Assembly: GCA_028689065.1 (NCBI GenBank)
Contig: JAQTWX010000009.1
Coordinates: 1-42,554, forward strand
DNA: 42,554 nucleotides
Direction of reading: 5' to 3'
Source of the DNA: Candidatus Altimarinota bacterium
GTDB taxonomy: Bacteria > Patescibacteriota > Gracilibacteria > BD1-5 > UBA2023
The notes beneath the pieces are model-generated. The model ran no database searches. It saw nothing but the letters and a program-made list of their open reading frames with translations, and had not been told where the DNA came from. Made by a program: the position numbers and the translations under genes. Of the stretch, positions 40,801 through 42,554 are shown one piece after another; position 1 is the first letter of the stretch, and each line of letters opens with the position of its first letter.

Positions 40801-42554
40801 AGACTTATATTCTCGTCCACTTAAAACGAGATAGTCTCACTGATGGGGAACATCAGATTGAATCGAGTGACACGCTCGGGTTTACAAATTTTGCAGGAGT
40901 CCAGAAATCGAAAACGAATACTACTCCGCTCACAGGGTATGCTCAAGGTCCGAAGCTTGATATTTCCTATAAATCTGCTCTTATCGGAGCAACCCGTGGA
41001 GATATTCTCGATATTCAGAAACTCACTGAAGGAGAAAATACGGTTGAGGTAAAACTCTTTCTTAAGAATACTGGAACTGATATTGCTTTCAATCCGACAC
41101 TTCGAGTTCATGTAGCAACAGGAGTGACAGTTGATCCAGTGTTCACACAGAATGCACTCATCAATGGAAATGAGATTGTTATTCATAATCTTTATTCTGC
41201 ATCAGGAACTCTCGGTGCAGAAGGGGAGGCAGTAGGACCAGGGATTACGAACTATTTCCCTGTATACCTTTCTTATTCTGGAGTTTATCAAGATACTCCA
41301 CTTTCGCTCGTCAATGATGCGGCGTACGAATTTACTCCATATGATCCGATTCTTCCAGCTCTGAGTGGTAGTTACTCGACTGGATTTTCACTCGATTTCG
41401 TAAAAACAGCAGCAAGCTATATACGATCCGGAATAGATACCACTGTTCTATCTCTTTCAGGAAATACGGTCGGAATCTACTGGGATGTAAGCACGAATGC
41501 TGTTCCTGTTTCTGTAAAAGAAACCAATACAGGAAGTCAGCTTCTCGTAAAAAATCTTTCTCTTGATCCAACAAAAGCTCATCTTATAGATGCTATTTCT
41601 TACTTCCGAACAAAAACAGGAGATTTCAAGAAGATTCAAGAATTTATCATCCCTATTCCGAAGGAGGATCTTTATCTCCGAAAAAACAGTGCTACGACTA
41701 GTAACAATAATGCTCTTGTATTCTCTCTTGCAACCAATAAACTTGGACGTTATGACGGAGTATATGATGTAACTACTTCTCAGGGAGATATATTTACTGG
41801 AACAGCTGCAGTACCAAATAATGGGACGATAGCCGGAACTATTACAAATGTTGATGTTACTATCGATACGACTGTGACGGTAAATCTCTATGGTTCTGGA
41901 ACAAGCTTTCTTACTGGAACAACATTTACGGTTGCAGGGGTTCCAGTAAATATCACGAATGGAACGGCAGTTCGAAATGGAAATAATGTCACTGTTTCAT
42001 TTAAGACGAATAAACTTAAGGATACGTGTTATAAACTTGAGAGAGATACAGTTTCTATTACCCAGTATTGTCTCGCTCTCAGTGCTGGTATAACGAGTTT
42101 CTCCGATACTACTACCGATGTATTTACCGACCATCGATATACAGTTCGTCTTTATCCGATTGGACAAACAGGATCTATTCTCTCTGCAGATATCCTCTAT
42201 GTTTCTCCGGACCCAAATACCAGCTCTATTCCGGTAAAGATTCTCAGTACTCCAGAAACTCAAAATGTTATTGCTTTCCAAAAAGTAAAAGATTTTGTGG
42301 ATATTTATATGATCGAGGGAACTCCTGTTCAATATGCTGTAAAGATGCGTACAGCCACTCAAGAAAATATGATTCAGAATTCTATCGATGGAAGTGTACA
42401 GGTAAATTACGGAACTGGACAAACCATCTATGCCGGAGCTCTCTGGTCCAATATTCTCAGTAATCCTATCGTGAGTACTGGAAGTTCTGTTAATCTTCCT
42501 GGGTATACCGTATCTAAGGCTGCAGAATTTGGTAGTACTACTACCCCATTTGTT
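34857..42554 (+). CDS. Giant secreted surface protein, 3' end cut by window end
   Basis: At least 2,566 residues without a stop. It begins MYTIQRIRKIIASFLILFLLV and reaches NVSFA, a signal peptide; the ATG at 34857 gives a normal one, and the upstream start at 34836 does not. Residues up to about 380 alternate beta/alpha with GILIFPDIILG and FVRNGGVVYFSS, suggesting a flavodoxin/GATase-like fold. Later parts are Asn/Ser/Thr/Tyr-rich beta structure with conserved-repeat (DUF11-like) passages such as NIILQYSLDVKNV and NTVEVKLFLKNTGTDI. Cysteines are rare. Only two TGA codons (40401 and 40611) occur; the first 1,848 codons have none. No repeats copied exactly. Possible giant adhesin or surface-layer protein (inference). 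Confidence 0.9.

Noticed and set aside
1-42554. Widespread pseudogenes or nonsense mutations as the explanation for the TGA codons
   Set aside because: Essential genes (dnaE, rpoB, grpE) are affected, frames stay intact, and only TGA, never TAA or TAG, interrupts them.
1-42554. Selenocysteine or UGA-Trp reading
   Set aside because: Sites align with glycine, not Cys/Sec or Trp, in every family recognised.
1-42554. CRISPR array, insertion sequence, prophage or toxin-antitoxin module
   Set aside because: No regularly spaced repeats, transposase, integrase or phage structural genes were seen.

Overview
The window comes from an AT-rich bacterium that reads UGA as glycine (translation table 25), so it most likely belongs to the Gracilibacteria / Absconditabacteria branch of the Patescibacteria (CPR). 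The evidence is internal. By hand count about 85 in-frame TGA codons lie inside otherwise intact genes, many at positions where the family requires glycine: two in one P-loop (GEMGCGKGT), one before the DnaE LLKMDFLG motif, two at the -1 glycine of prepilin cleavage sites, and many in a glycine-rich domain. Every complete gene ends in TAA or TAG. CGA and CGG still read as arginine (L20 RRLKKRDFRG, the rhodanese loop CRSGGRS), which argues against the Absconditabacterales variant in which these codons are thought to mean Trp.

Layout. 1-2801 (-): dnaE, cut by the window start. 2930-5410 (+): a nucleotide kinase and a prepilin with a glycine-rich tail. 5733-7464 (+): rpsT, infC, rpmI, rplT, yidD. 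7501-9590: a small membrane protein, a PAP2 phosphatase, a DedA protein and a rhodanese. 9680-17442 (-): rpoB-rpoC with a promoter and possible attenuator. 17654-19246 (-): a prepilin fused to a LamG-like domain. 19421-23484: membrane and coiled-coil proteins of unknown function plus grpE. 23552-26048 (-): two glycosyltransferases (GT9-like and GT4). 26166-26915 (-): a short UGA-free pilin with a strong promoter. 27151-27355 (-): tRNA-Gln preceded by a degenerate tRNA copy. 27417-27958 (-): a frameshifted gene. 28093-29823: earP and efp, convergent. 30174-31289 (-): an RlmL-like methyltransferase. 31394-33034 (-): a prepilin fused to a GH113-like TIM barrel. 33135-33953: ppa (-) and tRNA-Cys (+). 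34027-34452 (+): a hypothetical gene. 34857 to the end (+): a giant secreted protein, cut by the window end.

How the genes fit together. Housekeeping genes for replication, transcription and translation are interspersed with a surface programme: one simple pilin, three large modular prepilins with the same N-terminal core but different C-terminal domains, two glycosyltransferases, and an exported protein of more than 2,566 residues. In an episymbiotic or predatory CPR cell this would suit attachment to a host surface and processing of its polymers; that is inference. The earP-efp pair, with arginine at EF-P position 32, predicts rhamnosylated EF-P, which relieves ribosome stalling at polyproline. 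UGA use is uneven: none in ribosomal proteins, rpoC, efp, ppa or the simple pilin, and 13-22 per gene in the modular prepilins.
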